Shown here: positions 8,743 to 18,210 of the stretch, in pieces | Position numbering within the stretch: the stretch's first letter is position 1 | How the letters are laid out: each line of letters begins with the position of its first letter | DNA from: Oscillospiraceae bacterium | GTDB taxonomy: Bacteria; Bacillota; Clostridia; Oscillospirales; Oscillospiraceae | NCBI GenBank assembly: GCA_017432615.1 | Contig: JAFRIV010000017.1 | Location: 1 to 64,000 of the forward strand | Length of the DNA stretch: 64,000 bases | Direction: 5' to 3' | Position numbers and translations under genes: made by a program | The notes under the pieces: generated by a model | Seen by the model: only the letters and a program-made list of their open reading frames with translations | What the model was told of the DNA's origin: nothing | Databases searched by the model: none

Positions 8743-10821
8743 ATGAAGAGTACAGTGGATTGCTTCGCAAGCAGAGTTTTTGATGATAAGGTTATGCGGG
8801 AAAGGCTTCCGGGCGAAGTCTATCAGGCTCTTCAGCAGACGATCAACGATGGGGCAGCGTTGAACCCGCAGCTTGCCGACACGGTGGCAAAGGCAATGTG
8901 TGCCTGGGCAATCGAAAACGGGGCGACGCATTTTACCCACTGGTTTCAGCCTCTTACGGGAATCACAGCGGAAAAACATGACAGCTTTATCAGCCCATCT
9001 CCGGATGGACGCGTGATTATGGAGTTTTCCGGAAAAGAGCTGATCAAAGGCGAGCCGGATGCTTCCTCTTTTCCGTCCGGCGGTCTTCGCGCAACATTTG
9101 AAGCAAGAGGTTATACTGCATGGGATCCGTCCAGCTTTGCTTTTATCAAAGACCGCGTTCTCTGCATCCCGACGGCGTTCTGCTCCTACAGCGGCGAGGC
9201 GCTTGACAAAAAGACACCGCTGCTGCGAAGCATGGAAGCGCTGAACCGGCAGGCACTGCGTATTTTGAAACTCTTCGGCAATCAGGACGTCCGCCATGTG
9301 AGCACGAACGTAGGGCCGGAACAGGAATATTTTTTAATCGACAGGGAACTCTACCGACAGAGGCGGGATCTGGTCTACACAGGAAGGACATTATTCGGGG
9401 CACGGCCGCCGAAAGGTCAGGAACTGGACGACCACTATTTCGGTGCAATTACTCCTCGGGTACAGGCATATATGGAGGAGTTGAATGAAGAGCTCTGGAA
9501 GCTCGGCATTTTCGCCAAGACGGAGCATAATGAAGTCGCACCGGCACAGCATGAACTGGCCTGTATTTACCGCACTGCCAATGCAGCCACCGACAATAAC
9601 CAGCTTGTCATGGAAATTATGAAGAAAGTGGCAGAAAAACACGGACTGGTGTGTCTGCTGCATGAAAAACCCTTCGCCGGGATCAACGGCAGCGGAAAGC
9701 ACAATAACTGGTCGCTTTCGACAGATACCGGGATCAACCTGCTTTCTCCCGGGGATACACCGCAGGACAATGCACAGTTTCTGCTGTTTCTGCTGGCGGT
9801 TATTGAAGGAGTGGATGAATATCAGGATCTGCTTCGCCTCAGTGTGGCTTCGGCAGCGAATGATCACCGGCTTGGAGCAAATGAAGCACCTCCTGCCGTT
9901 ATCTCTGTTTTTCTGGGGGAGGAACTTACGGAAGTGATCTATGCCCTGGAGACAGACAGCGAATATGTCGGATCAGAGAGAAGCCCCATGAAACTGGGGG
10001 TGGATATTCTCCCTGTTTTCCCGAAGGACACCACAGACCGCAACCGCACGTCCCCCTTCGCATTTACGGGGAACAAGTTTGAATTCAGGATGGTGGGTTC
10101 CAGCGATTCCATTGCCTGCCCGAATATTATGCTCAATGCGGCGGTGGCAGAATCTCTCCGCAGATTTGCCGATACCCTGGAAGGCGTAAAAGACTTTGAT
10201 CAACGTCTTCACGCGCTCATGAGAGAAACGATCACTTCTCACAAACGCATCATCTTCAACGGGAACGGATATGATGATGCCTGGATCCGGGAAGCGACAG
10301 TGAAGCGGGGGCTCTTGAACCTGCGTACTACCCCGGATGCGCTGCCAAGGCTCCTGGAGGAGAAGAATATCAGGATGCTGATTCGGCACGGCATTTTTAC
10401 AGAAGCGGAACTGCACTCAAGACTGGAGACACAGCTGGAAAACTATGTGCATACAGTTGAAATCGAAGCGCGGACGATGTCAGAAATGGCATGGAAGGAG
10501 ATCCTGCCTGCAATTTCGGCATACACAGCTTCTCTTGCCGCAGGGAGAGGTGGAAAAGAAACGGCAGACAGTTGTGAAGGACGCCTGATCAAAAAGCTAT
10601 CTGCACTGGAAGAACAAGTCATGGACCGGCTGGAGATGCTGGATGCGGCAATCGACGAGACAGAAAGCTTCCGGGAACTGATTTACAGTGCAGCTTATGT
10701 AAGAGATAAACTTCTGCCATGCATGGCATCTCTGCGGGAAAGCTGTGACAGAGCGGAAAAAATAACAGCTTCCGAATATTGGCCTTTCCCGACTTATGGG
10801 GAACTGCTTTTTGGAATATAG
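8743..10821 (+). CDS. glnA: Glutamine synthetase type III
   Basis: ATP-dependent amidation of glutamate to glutamine, the entry point for ammonia. The 692-residue length and the motifs [26 protein letters not shown] and [14 protein letters not shown] identify the GSIII family (GlnN), about 250 residues longer than GSI. The ATG at 8743 has the RBS CAGGAG. An upstream GTG/ATG extension in frame would run through the terminator stem and is rejected. It heads an operon with asnB, a sugar amidotransferase-like gene and pyrG, all users of its product or of ammonia. Expression probably depends on read-through of the 8671-8720 attenuator. A second synthetase of type I is at 23033-24241. Confidence 0.96.
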   Translation: MKSTVDCFASRVFDDKVMRERLPGEVYQALQQTINDGAALNPQLADTVAKAMCAWAIENGATHFTHWFQPLTGITAEKHDSFISPSPDGRVIMEFSGKELIKGEPDASSFPSGGLRATFEARGYTAWDPSSFAFIKDRVLCIPTAFCSYSGEALDKKTPLLRSMEALNRQALRILKLFGNQDVRHVSTNVGPEQEYFLIDRELYRQRRDLVYTGRTLFGARPPKGQELDDHYFGAITPRVQAYMEELNEELWKLGIFAKTEHNEVAPAQHELACIYRTANAATDNNQLVMEIMKKVAEKHGLVCLLHEKPFAGINGSGKHNNWSLSTDTGINLLSPGDTPQDNAQFLLFLLAVIEGVDEYQDLLRLSVASAANDHRLGANEAPPAVISVFLGEELTEVIYALETDSEYVGSERSPMKLGVDILPVFPKDTTDRNRTSPFAFTGNKFEFRMVGSSDSIACPNIMLNAAVAESLRRFADTLEGVKDFDQRLHALMRETITSHKRIIFNGNGYDDAWIREATVKRGLLNLRTTPDALPRLLEEKNIRMLIRHGIFTEAELHSRLETQLENYVHTVEIEARTMSEMAWKEILPAISAYTASLAAGRGGKETADSCEGRLIKKLSALEEQVMDRLEMLDAAIDETESFRELIYSAAYVRDKLLPCMASLRESCDRAEKITASEYWPFPTYGELLFGI

Positions 10822-10854
10822 GAGTATTGAAAGAAGAAAGGACGGTTTTGCGAT

Positions 10855-12438
10855 ATGTGTTCCATTATGGGTTTCACAAAATGGGATCTGACACCGGAGG
10901 AAACACATGTATACTTCGACAGGACAAAATCCCGCGGGCCTGACAGCACCCGCATCGAACGCGCAGGAGAAGGAAGCCTGTGCTTTCATCGCCTCAGCAT
11001 CATGGGGCTGGAAGAAAGCGGGATGCAGCCGTTTCATCTGGGGAAGAACAGCTGCGTGTGCAACGGGGAGCTGTATCTGTTTCGCCTGCTGAAAAAGGAA
11101 CTGGAGGAGAAGGGATACGTATTCCAGAGCGGGTCAGACTGTGAAATCATTCTGCCGTTATACCGGGAGTACGGATTAGATCTGTTTGCCAGACTGGACA
11201 GTGAATTTGCCATGGTGATCTACGACGGAGAGAAAGACGCTTTTATTGCCGCACGCGACCCCATCGGGATCCGCCCTCTGTTCTATGGATATGACTCAAA
11301 AGGTTCCATTATTTTTGCCAGTGAAGCAAAGAACCTGATTGGCCTGTGCGAAGAAGTCAGCCCCTTTCCGCCCGGACATTACTGGGCGGACGGAAAGTTT
11401 GTCCGCTATGCAGATCTTACAACAGTTGAAAAAACGATCGATGGAGATCTGGATTCCATCTGTGCCGGGATTCGGGAGAAGCTGATCCTTGGAGTGGATA
11501 AACGCCTGGATGCGGATGCTCCTCTGGGATTCCTCCTCTCCGGCGGGCTGGATTCCAGCCTGGTGTGCGCGATTTCAGCAAAGCTTTTAGGGAAAAAGGT
11601 GCGTACCTTTGCCATCGGGATGGATCTCGACGCCATTGATCTGAAATATGCCCGTATGGTAGCAGATTATATCGGGGCGGAGCATACGGAAGTGTTTATG
11701 ACCAGGCAGCAGGTGCTGGATTCTCTGGAAGAGGTTATCGCCATGCTGGGGACCTGGGATATTACGACCATTCGTGCCAGTATGGGGATGTATCTCTGCT
11801 GCAAAGCTATTCATGAACAGACGGATATCCGCGTACTGATGACAGGAGAGATCAGCGATGAATTGTTTGGCTACAAATATACGGATTTTGCCCCCTCTGC
11901 CGAAGAATTTCAGAGAGAGGCGAAAAAACGCGTAGACGAATTATATATGTATGATGTGCTGCGGGCGGATCGCTGCATTTCCGTAAACTCTCTGGAGGCA
12001 CGGGTTCCGTTTGGCGATCTGGAATTTGTAAAATATGTCATGGCTATCGATCCCGCACTGAAGATGAACACTTACGGCATGGGAAAATATCTGCTTCGCC
12101 ATGCCTTTGAGAAGGATGCTCTCCTGCCGGAGGAGATCCTTTGGCGTCAGAAAGCAGCTTTTTCCGATGCGGTGGGGCATTCCATGGTGGATGATCTCAA
12201 GGCTTACGCTGAAAGCTGCTATACCGATGAAGCGTATGAACAGAAACGCCGGAAGTATTCTTACTGTATGCCCTTTACCAAGGAAAGCCTGTTATATCGC
12301 GAAATCTTTGAAAAATACTATCCGGGGCAGGCAAAAATGATCGTGGATTACTGGATGCCGAACAAAGCCTGGGAAGGCTGCAACGTCAATGACCCTTCGG
12401 CCCGGGTGCTTTCCAACTATGGGGCAAGCGGAAAATAG
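10855..12438 (+). CDS. asnB: Asparagine synthetase, glutamine-hydrolysing
   Basis: Makes asparagine from aspartate, ATP and glutamine. The ATG at 10855 places Cys at position 2, the nucleophile of the class II amidotransferase domain, so the start is fixed. RGPDS and the N-terminal glutaminase are followed by the synthetase domain with PP-loop SGGLDSS near residue 229. Length (527) is close to E. coli AsnB. It lies 33 nt after GSIII and 18 nt before the next gene, so it is in the glutamine operon. Confidence 0.95.
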   Translation: MCSIMGFTKWDLTPEETHVYFDRTKSRGPDSTRIERAGEGSLCFHRLSIMGLEESGMQPFHLGKNSCVCNGELYLFRLLKKELEEKGYVFQSGSDCEIILPLYREYGLDLFARLDSEFAMVIYDGEKDAFIAARDPIGIRPLFYGYDSKGSIIFASEAKNLIGLCEEVSPFPPGHYWADGKFVRYADLTTVEKTIDGDLDSICAGIREKLILGVDKRLDADAPLGFLLSGGLDSSLVCAISAKLLGKKVRTFAIGMDLDAIDLKYARMVADYIGAEHTEVFMTRQQVLDSLEEVIAMLGTWDITTIRASMGMYLCCKAIHEQTDIRVLMTGEISDELFGYKYTDFAPSAEEFQREAKKRVDELYMYDVLRADRCISVNSLEARVPFGDLEFVKYVMAIDPALKMNTYGMGKYLLRHAFEKDALLPEEILWRQKAAFSDAVGHSMVDDLKAYAESCYTDEAYEQKRRKYSYCMPFTKESLLYREIFEKYYPGQAKMIVDYWMPNKAWEGCNVNDPSARVLSNYGASGK

Positions 12439-12456
12439 AGATTGGAGGAAAGGAAA

Positions 12457-13572
12457 GTGCAATACTGTAAAAAATGTGTGATGCCGGATACCAGACCGGG
12501 AATCTCCTTTAACGAAGAGGGAATCTGTTCCGGGTGCCAGTCCTACGAAAAGAGAAACCAGATCGACTGGGATTCCCGCTTTCGGGAGTTGGAGGCAATC
12601 TGCGACAAATATCGCGGATGCAACGGAGACGGATATGACTGTGCAATCGCCGTCTCCGGCGGAAAGGATTCTCATTACCAGGTTTACCTGATGAAAGAAG
12701 TGCTGCGGATGAATCCGATCCTCTTCAGTGTGGAAGACAACTTTCCCATGACGGAGGCGGGCAAACACAACATTCGCAATATCTCAGAGGTATTCGGCTG
12801 CTCTATCATCAGCATGAAACCGGATATCTGTGCCCAGAAAAAGCTGATGCGCTACATGTTTGAGGCCTATGGAAAACCGACCTGGTATATTGACCGCCTG
12901 ATTTATACCTATCCGCTTTTGATGGCGGCACAGTTCCACACACCGCTTCTCGTTTACGGGGAAAACGTGAGCTATGAATACGGCGGAGAAGGCTATGAAG
13001 AAACGTACTCTGCCAGGAACCAGATCGATAACGGAGTCGCGGCGGGGGTTGATGAACAGGAACTGATCGAAAAGGCAGGAGTTACAGCGAAAGACCTGTA
13101 TCTCACACGGGCACCGGCCAAAGAGATCCTGGATCAACTCGACCCGATCTATATCTCTTACTTTGTCCCCTGGAACAGCGTGGAGCATGCTGTGTTTGCC
13201 AGAAGCCGCGGGTTTCATGATCTGACTCATGAATGGAAACGCACGCAATGCGTGGAGGACTTTGACCAGGTCGATTCCCGCGCCTATCTGGTGCACCCCT
13301 GGCTCAAATATCCAAAGTTCGGGCATTCCAGCGCAACAGACTATGCCTCGCGATTCGTGCGTTACGGCCTTATCAGCCGGGAAGAGGCGGTACAGCTTGT
13401 GCGCGAACATGACGCGGTCCTCGACCCGTTGTGTATTCGGGATTTCTGCGAATTCTGCGGGTATTCCGAGGCGGAATTCTGGAACATAGCGGATCGTTTT
13501 TACAACCCGGAGCTTTTCCGGAAAAATAATCTCGGAGAATGGGTGCTCAGACATCCGGTCTGGGAGGAATAA
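12457..13572 (+). CDS. N-acetyl sugar amidotransferase-like PP-loop protein (WbpG/PseA family)
   Basis: The protein has a Zn-ribbon-like pair of CxxC motifs (YCKKCVMPDTR and CSGCQSY), then an ATP-binding PP-loop SGGKDSHYQ, and WNSVEHA further on. These place it in the family that turns a sugar acetamido group into an acetamidino group in glycan pathways. The start is taken as GTG 12457, with GGAGG 8 nt before; the in-frame TTG at 12442 would include that RBS. Members usually sit with HisH/HisF-like partners that supply ammonia. None is here; the neighbours are asnB (18 nt) and pyrG (3 nt). The substrate may therefore differ. Family assignment is good, function open. Confidence 0.75.
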   Translation: MQYCKKCVMPDTRPGISFNEEGICSGCQSYEKRNQIDWDSRFRELEAICDKYRGCNGDGYDCAIAVSGGKDSHYQVYLMKEVLRMNPILFSVEDNFPMTEAGKHNIRNISEVFGCSIISMKPDICAQKKLMRYMFEAYGKPTWYIDRLIYTYPLLMAAQFHTPLLVYGENVSYEYGGEGYEETYSARNQIDNGVAAGVDEQELIEKAGVTAKDLYLTRAPAKEILDQLDPIYISYFVPWNSVEHAVFARSRGFHDLTHEWKRTQCVEDFDQVDSRAYLVHPWLKYPKFGHSSATDYASRFVRYGLISREEAVQLVREHDAVLDPLCIRDFCEFCGYSEAEFWNIADRFYNPELFRKNNLGEWVLRHPVWEE

Positions 13573-13575
13573 TCC

Positions 13576-15171
13576 ATGGCTAAATATGTGTTTGTGACCG
13601 GCGGTGTCGTATCCGGCCTGGGAAAAGGAATCACAGCGGCTTCCCTCGGCCGGCTGCTGAAAAGCCGCGGTTTGAAGGTCGCAGCGCAGAAGCTTGATCC
13701 TTACATCAACGTTGATCCCGGGACGATGAGCCCCTACCAGCACGGGGAAGTATACGTCACGGAGGATGGCAGTGAGACAGACCTGGATCTCGGGCACTAT
13801 GAACGCTTCATTAATGAAGATCTGAACCGTTATTCCAATCTTACTACCGGCAAGGTGTACTGGAATGTCCTGAATAAAGAACGGCGGGGTGAATATCTCG
13901 GGCAGACCGTGCAGATCATTCCACACATTACGCAGGAGATCAAGGATTTTATCTACCATGTGGGCAAGGAGACAAACGCAGACGTTGTTATCACGGAGAT
14001 CGGCGGCACAACGGGGGATATCGAAAGCCAGCCGTTTCTTGAAGCTGCCCGACAGGTCAGCCTTGAACAGGGACGGGAAAATACGCTGTTCATTCACGTT
14101 ACTCTTGTTCCTTTTCTGAGGGGCAGTGACGAGCATAAAACCAAACCTACACAGCACTCCGTCAAGGAACTGCAGGGAATGGGCATTGCTCCGAATATAA
14201 TTGTTCTGCGATGTGATGAACCATTGGAACCGGAGATTTTCCATAAAATTGCCATGTTTTGCAATGTCAAACCCGACTGCGTGATTGAAAACCGGACACT
14301 GCCATTGCTTTATGAGGCACCACTGATGCTGGAGGACAAGGACTTTTCCCTGATCGTCTGCCGAGAACTCGAATTGTGGACACGCGCCCCACAGCTGGAT
14401 GAATGGCGGGCTATGGTAGCACGTATCAAATCGATGGATCGCAGTGTGACGATCGGCCTTGTCGGGAAATATGTGCAGCTGCATGATGCCTATCTCTCTG
14501 TTGCCGAGGCACTGAGGCATGCCGGTTATTCATGCGGCGCACAGGTAGATATCCGTTGGATCAACAGCGAGACCATCACGAAAGAAACAGTCCAAGAGGA
14601 CCTTGCCGGCTGCGACGGGATCATTATCCCCGGAGGATTTGGGGAGCGCGGAGTAGAAGGGATGATTGTGACAGCACAATACGCCAGGGAGCATGACATC
14701 CCGTATCTTGGCATCTGCCTCGGGATGCAGGTAGCGGTGATCGAGTTTGCACGGCATGTATGCGGCCTCGCGGATGCCAGCTCCAGAGAATTTGATCCGG
14801 ACTCGCCCTACAAAGTCATTGACTTTCTGCCCAATCAGAATGAAAGTATCAGGAAGGGCGGAACGCTTCGGCTGGGCGCGTATCCCTGCTGTATTGCAGC
14901 AGAAACGGTAATGCGCCGATGCTACGACAGAGAGGAAATTCGGGAGCGCCATCGACATCGTTATGAATTCAGCAATGCTTTTCGTGATATAATGACGGAA
15001 AACGGATTATGCTTATGCGGACAGTCCCCTGACGGCTATATTGTAGAGGCTGTGGAACTCAGCGAGAAACGGTTTTTCATTGGGGTACAGTTTCACCCGG
15101 AATTCAAGAGCCGCCCTAACCATCCGCATCCACTGTTTGTGGGGCTGATCAGGGCATCTCTGGAAAGCTGA
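13576..15171 (+). CDS. pyrG: CTP synthase
   Basis: Converts UTP to CTP with glutamine or ammonia and ATP. The synthase domain begins [16 protein letters not shown], with the P-loop and [16 protein letters not shown]. The class I glutaminase domain has the nucleophile Cys381 in GICLGMQ and the His-Glu pair in FHPEFKSRP. Length (531) is normal. The ATG is 3 nt after the previous stop, with the RBS GGGAGGA inside that gene's end. It is the last intact gene of the glutamine operon and is followed immediately by a guaA remnant. Confidence 0.97.
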   Translation: MAKYVFVTGGVVSGLGKGITAASLGRLLKSRGLKVAAQKLDPYINVDPGTMSPYQHGEVYVTEDGSETDLDLGHYERFINEDLNRYSNLTTGKVYWNVLNKERRGEYLGQTVQIIPHITQEIKDFIYHVGKETNADVVITEIGGTTGDIESQPFLEAARQVSLEQGRENTLFIHVTLVPFLRGSDEHKTKPTQHSVKELQGMGIAPNIIVLRCDEPLEPEIFHKIAMFCNVKPDCVIENRTLPLLYEAPLMLEDKDFSLIVCRELELWTRAPQLDEWRAMVARIKSMDRSVTIGLVGKYVQLHDAYLSVAEALRHAGYSCGAQVDIRWINSETITKETVQEDLAGCDGIIIPGGFGERGVEGMIVTAQYAREHDIPYLGICLGMQVAVIEFARHVCGLADASSREFDPDSPYKVIDFLPNQNESIRKGGTLRLGAYPCCIAAETVMRRCYDREEIRERHRHRYEFSNAFRDIMTENGLCLCGQSPDGYIVEAVELSEKRFFIGVQFHPEFKSRPNHPHPLFVGLIRASLES

Positions 15172-15174
15172 TCT

Positions 15175-15374
15175 ATGGATAGAATCCTGATCCTCAATTT
15201 CGGCGGGCAGTATAACCCCTTGTTCTTCAACCTGCCCAGCTGCCGCGATCAGAAAAGAGAAAAGACGGGTCTACGGCGCGCAGTAACCACACAGTGTATG
15301 GTATGGGAGAGATATTGCACAACTTTCTCAACACGGTCTGCGGAGCACACGGAGATTGGACAATGTATGAATAG
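15175..15374 (+). pseudogene. guaA: Remnant of GMP synthase guaA
   Basis: The first 13 codons (MDRILILNFGGQY) match the start of the GuaA glutaminase domain. From 15294 another frame reads GEILHNFLNTVCGAHGDWTM, which resembles the end of that same domain, and stops at 15374. About 150 residues between are missing, the frame has shifted, and the whole ATP-pyrophosphatase half is gone. It starts 4 nt after pyrG, so an intact guaA probably once ended this amidotransferase operon. The reading rests on two short matches made by eye. Confidence 0.6.
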
Positions 15375-15403
15375 AAATGGGCGGAAGGAACTTCATCCGC
15401 TTG

Positions 15404-15442
15404 AAGCAGCAGGCATTCATTTTTAAAGAGTGCCTGCTGCTT
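15404..15442 (+). terminator. Possible terminator hairpin after the guaA remnant
   Basis: A perfect 12-bp stem (15404-15415 with 15431-15442) has a 15-nt loop. No T run follows, so termination activity is uncertain; it may mark the end of the GSIII-pyrG transcript. Confidence 0.4.
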
Positions 15443-15531
15443 GATCATCATGGCTATGCCGGTGGAAAATACAGGAAAAAACAAACATTCCAAACTGTTC
15501 ATAAGCCAATTTTTGTGATATAGTAAATTGA

Positions 15532-15618
15532 GTTTATGATAAATTCCTGGACTTCTATGGCATTACCGAGGAAGACGGCATGTACCTTGCTCCGGAAAAC
15601 CGAGTCGTGATCTGGTGA
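15532..15618 (+). pseudogene. C-terminal scrap of an M13 (PepO-like) metallopeptidase
   Basis: One frame, closed upstream by a stop, reads FLDFYGITEEDGMYLAPENRVVIW and then stops. This resembles the last residues of M13 endopeptidases, which end in a D-x-MY-APE-RV-IW pattern. No zinc motif or other part of such a protein is nearby. With the guaA remnant it suggests a deletion scar. The match is short and made from memory. Confidence 0.45.
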
Positions 15619-15631
15619 TATGGAAAAGAGA

Positions 15632-15661
15632 TTGTCAAGGGATTTGTTTGCGTGGTACAAT
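15632..15661 (+). promoter_or_regulatory. Promoter of the TlpA-like gene
   Basis: TTGTCA (15632-15637) and TACAAT (15656-15661) are 18 nt apart, 43 nt before the start codon. Confidence 0.65.
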
Positions 15662-15704
15662 TATTTAACAGTCTGAAAAAAGGAACAGAAAGGAAAGAAG
15701 AAAA

Positions 15705-16724
15705 ATGAAAAGGATCTTTTGTATGCTCCTGGCAGTTCTGCTGTTCGCGTCACTCGGAACAGCAACGTTCGCAGAAGAGAGCGTTCTGGACATTGACATC
15801 ATGGGTATCCGCATGAATTATCCGGAGGAATTTAAGGAACTTCAGGGAATTCTGGAGCCCGATCCCAGCGGCATCATAGCCTATGACCCGGACGTATATT
15901 ACATGTCGATTGATTACTATGCCATGTCGCAAGAACAGCTTGATGAATTGATAAACAAGACGGAAGACGAACTGACAGAGGCAGACTATGAGTTTTTTCT
16001 TTCTTCATATGGGACCATTGGGGAGGTGCTGGCATGCGAAGGCGGTATAGAAACAGCTCTAAGTGCTTTCGGACTGGATGAGCTTCCTAAGGGGATGAAG
16101 ATGACAGAAATCGGTTCAGCAGACAAGCTCCATTACTATTATATTACCCAAGACGATGATGAAGAGGTTTCCGGATTTGAAGAGAAATATGCACAAGAAG
16201 CTGCTGCTCTGAAGGGAAGCGTCCTCGAAATGCTTAAGAGTGCTGAGTATTATTCCCCAGTGGATCCTATTGCGAAGACCGTGGGAAAGGTGGTCCGTTT
16301 TGAGACTACAGATCTGGACGGCAATGTTGTCAGCAGCGAGGACCTTTTCTCTGCAAATGAGATCACCATGATCAATTATTGGGGTACCTGGTGCATATGG
16401 TGTGTCCGGGAACTGCCGGAACTTGCCAAAATCCACAGCAGATTGCAGGAAAAGGACTGCGGCATTATTGGCATTCTCCAGGACGGCGACGATCCGGAAA
16501 AGGTGGAACTTGCCAAGAGCCTTATGAAAGAAAACGGAACCAATTATCCCAACGTCGTACTCAGTGATGACATGAGTTTTCTGGATATGGTCAGTTCTTT
16601 TCCAACCAGCTTTTTTGTAGATAGGGAAGGCCGGATCCTTTGCTACCCGATTGCCGGTGCTGCGGTGAATGAGTATGAACCGACGGTGGACACGCTTTTG
16701 GCCGGGAGCCTGCCAGCGATGTGA
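15705..16724 (+). CDS. Exported TlpA/ResA-like thioredoxin-domain protein
   Basis: A signal peptide (about 1-23, ending ATFA-EES) sends it out of the cell. Residues 24-190 are an acidic region I do not recognise. Residues 195-339 are a TlpA/ResA-like thioredoxin fold with the redox pair CIWC (230-233) in NYWGTWCIWC, and the cis-proline in SSFPTSFFVD. Such proteins reduce or exchange disulfides outside the membrane. There is no lipobox and no partner CcdA or methionine sulfoxide reductase nearby, so the client is unknown. RBS GAAAGGAAAG precedes the ATG. Confidence 0.8.
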   Translation: MKRIFCMLLAVLLFASLGTATFAEESVLDIDIMGIRMNYPEEFKELQGILEPDPSGIIAYDPDVYYMSIDYYAMSQEQLDELINKTEDELTEADYEFFLSSYGTIGEVLACEGGIETALSAFGLDELPKGMKMTEIGSADKLHYYYITQDDDEEVSGFEEKYAQEAAALKGSVLEMLKSAEYYSPVDPIAKTVGKVVRFETTDLDGNVVSSEDLFSANEITMINYWGTWCIWCVRELPELAKIHSRLQEKDCGIIGILQDGDDPEKVELAKSLMKENGTNYPNVVLSDDMSFLDMVSSFPTSFFVDREGRILCYPIAGAAVNEYEPTVDTLLAGSLPAM

Positions 16725-16789
16725 CTGTGCCGGCCTCCTCTGCGGATGATGCAGGCACTTATCCGACCACTGCGCGGATACAAAAAAAT

Positions 16790-16824
16790 GAAAAAAAGGG
16801 GCCGTCTTCGGGCAGCCTCTTTTT
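16790..16824. terminator. Bidirectional terminator between tlpA-like and cytidylate kinase-like genes
   Basis: A stem with a UUCG tetraloop (16798-16806 with 16811-16819) is flanked by seven A on the left and five T on the right. It can end both the plus-strand tlpA-like gene and the minus-strand liv operon. Confidence 0.8.
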
Positions 16825-16838
16825 GTTTCAGACAGTGT

Positions 16839-17471
16839 TCAGTCCGTTTCCTTCCAGTACAGCGGCAGGAACTGCAAGATGCGCTCCACACAGCCGTCTT
16901 CTCCCAATTCACCGGAATCCAGGCTCAGATCGTAGCCGGAGACATCCCGCCATTCTTCTCCGGTATAATAGTGATAGTAGGCAGAGCGGCGCTTATCTTC
17001 CGTGCGCAGGTATTTCAGTACTTCACGTTCACTCCAGGCGAGGGAATACTCCGCTACGCGCTCTTGCCGTACTTCCAATGGGGCATGGATGAAAACACGC
17101 AAAACATCCTTCCTCTCCTGAAGAAGGTAGTTTCCGCATCGCCCGAGGATAATGCAGCTTTCCTCTTCAGCCAGTTCCTTGATGATTTTCGCTTGAAAGC
17201 TGAAGAGATTTCGCGTAGAAATAAAGTCATCACTGTCCGGAGGAAGAAGCTCTCCGGTGTAGACTTTTTCCGCAGCGGAGATCATCTCCCAGAAACCGAT
17301 CCGTTCATCCGCCTGCCCGAACAGTCCTTCATGGATCCCGCTTACTTCTGAGGCCTTTCGCAGCAGGTCTCGGTCATAGTATGGAGCACCGGTCGCTTCG
17401 GAAAGTTTTCTTGTAATGTTTAAGCCTCCGCTTCCTGTCTCGCGGGCAATTGTAATAACAAACTTCTTCAT
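16839..17471 (-). CDS. Cytidylate kinase-like family protein
   Basis: The 210-residue protein begins KKFVITIARETGSGG, a modified nucleotide-kinase P-loop, followed by YYDRDLLRKAS and later ILGRCGNYLL. This matches the cytidylate kinase-like family common in clostridia, which is distinct from the true Cmk and has no settled substrate. It starts 18 nt after livF on the same strand, with an AGGAAGGAG site, and is the last gene before the terminator. It is therefore probably co-transcribed with the amino acid transporter. Why is unclear. Confidence 0.8.
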   Translation of the reverse strand: MKKFVITIARETGSGGLNITRKLSEATGAPYYDRDLLRKASEVSGIHEGLFGQADERIGFWEMISAAEKVYTGELLPPDSDDFISTRNLFSFQAKIIKELAEEESCIILGRCGNYLLQERKDVLRVFIHAPLEVRQERVAEYSLAWSEREVLKYLRTEDKRRSAYYHYYTGEEWRDVSGYDLSLDSGELGEDGCVERILQFLPLYWKETD

Positions 17472-17489
17472 GCCAATGACTCCTTCCTC

Positions 17490-18194
17490 TTATTGCCCAA
17501 GGTACGCTTTTCGTACGCGATCATCACTGGCGAGGGCAGAGGCTATCCCGCTCATAGTGATGGTACCGGTTTCCAGCACATACGCGCGATCTGCCACAGC
17601 AAGTGCCATTTTTGCATTCTGCTCCACAAGAAGGATTGTGATACCGTTTTCGTGAAGTGTGCCGATGATGGAAAAGATCTCTTTGACCAACAGCGGGGAG
17701 AGCCCCATAGAAGGCTCATCCATCAGCACAATGGATGGATTCGTCATTAAAGCACGTCCTGTTGCCAGCATTTGCTGTTCACCACCGGAAAGCGTACCGG
17801 CCAATTGACGGTATCGTTCCTTCAAACGTGGGAAATAAGAATAGATCTTTTCCAGGTTTTCCTGGATTTTTTTCTGATTGCGCTCAATATACGCCCCCAT
17901 CAGCAGATTCTCTTCTACGGTCAGGCGCGCAAATACATGCCGCCCTTCCGGCACATGCGCAAGGCCGAGGGAGAGAATCTTATTCGGCGCAGTTTTCAAC
18001 AGATCCTTCCCGTCGAGCAGAATAGAACCTGAGGCAACCGGCAGCAATCCTGAAATGGCATGCAGGGTTGATGTTTTTCCAGCGCCATTGCTCCCAATCA
18101 GTGAGACGAGTTCTCCATCGTTAACGGTGAGGGAAAGCCCTTTCAGCGCATGGATCACACCGTAATAGACATTCAGGTCTTTTATCTCAAGCAT
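17490..18194 (-). CDS. livF: Branched-chain amino acid ABC transporter ATPase LivF
   Basis: One of two ATPases powering uptake of leucine, isoleucine and valine. Walker A is GSNGAGKTS, the ABC signature LSGGEQQMLATGRAL and Walker B IVLMDEPSMGLSP. The start is ATG 18194 (MLEIKDLNVYYG), with GAGGAGG 10 nt before; the longer in-frame extension overlaps livG and lacks family similarity. The 234 residues are normal for LivF. It lies 16 nt after livG. Confidence 0.94.
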   Translation of the reverse strand: MLEIKDLNVYYGVIHALKGLSLTVNDGELVSLIGSNGAGKTSTLHAISGLLPVASGSILLDGKDLLKTAPNKILSLGLAHVPEGRHVFARLTVEENLLMGAYIERNQKKIQENLEKIYSYFPRLKERYRQLAGTLSGGEQQMLATGRALMTNPSIVLMDEPSMGLSPLLVKEIFSIIGTLHENGITILLVEQNAKMALAVADRAYVLETGTITMSGIASALASDDRVRKAYLGQ

Positions 18195-18210
18195 AAAAAA
18201 CGGCACCTCC

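Noticed and set aside
12442..12456. TTG start for the sugar amidotransferase-like gene
   Set aside because: The codons after it are the GGAGG ribosome site of GTG 12457.
12784..14520. Long open frame (578 codons) on the minus strand opposite the amidotransferase-like gene and pyrG
   Set aside because: It is antisense to two well-supported genes, with no RBS and no family likeness; it comes from codon bias.
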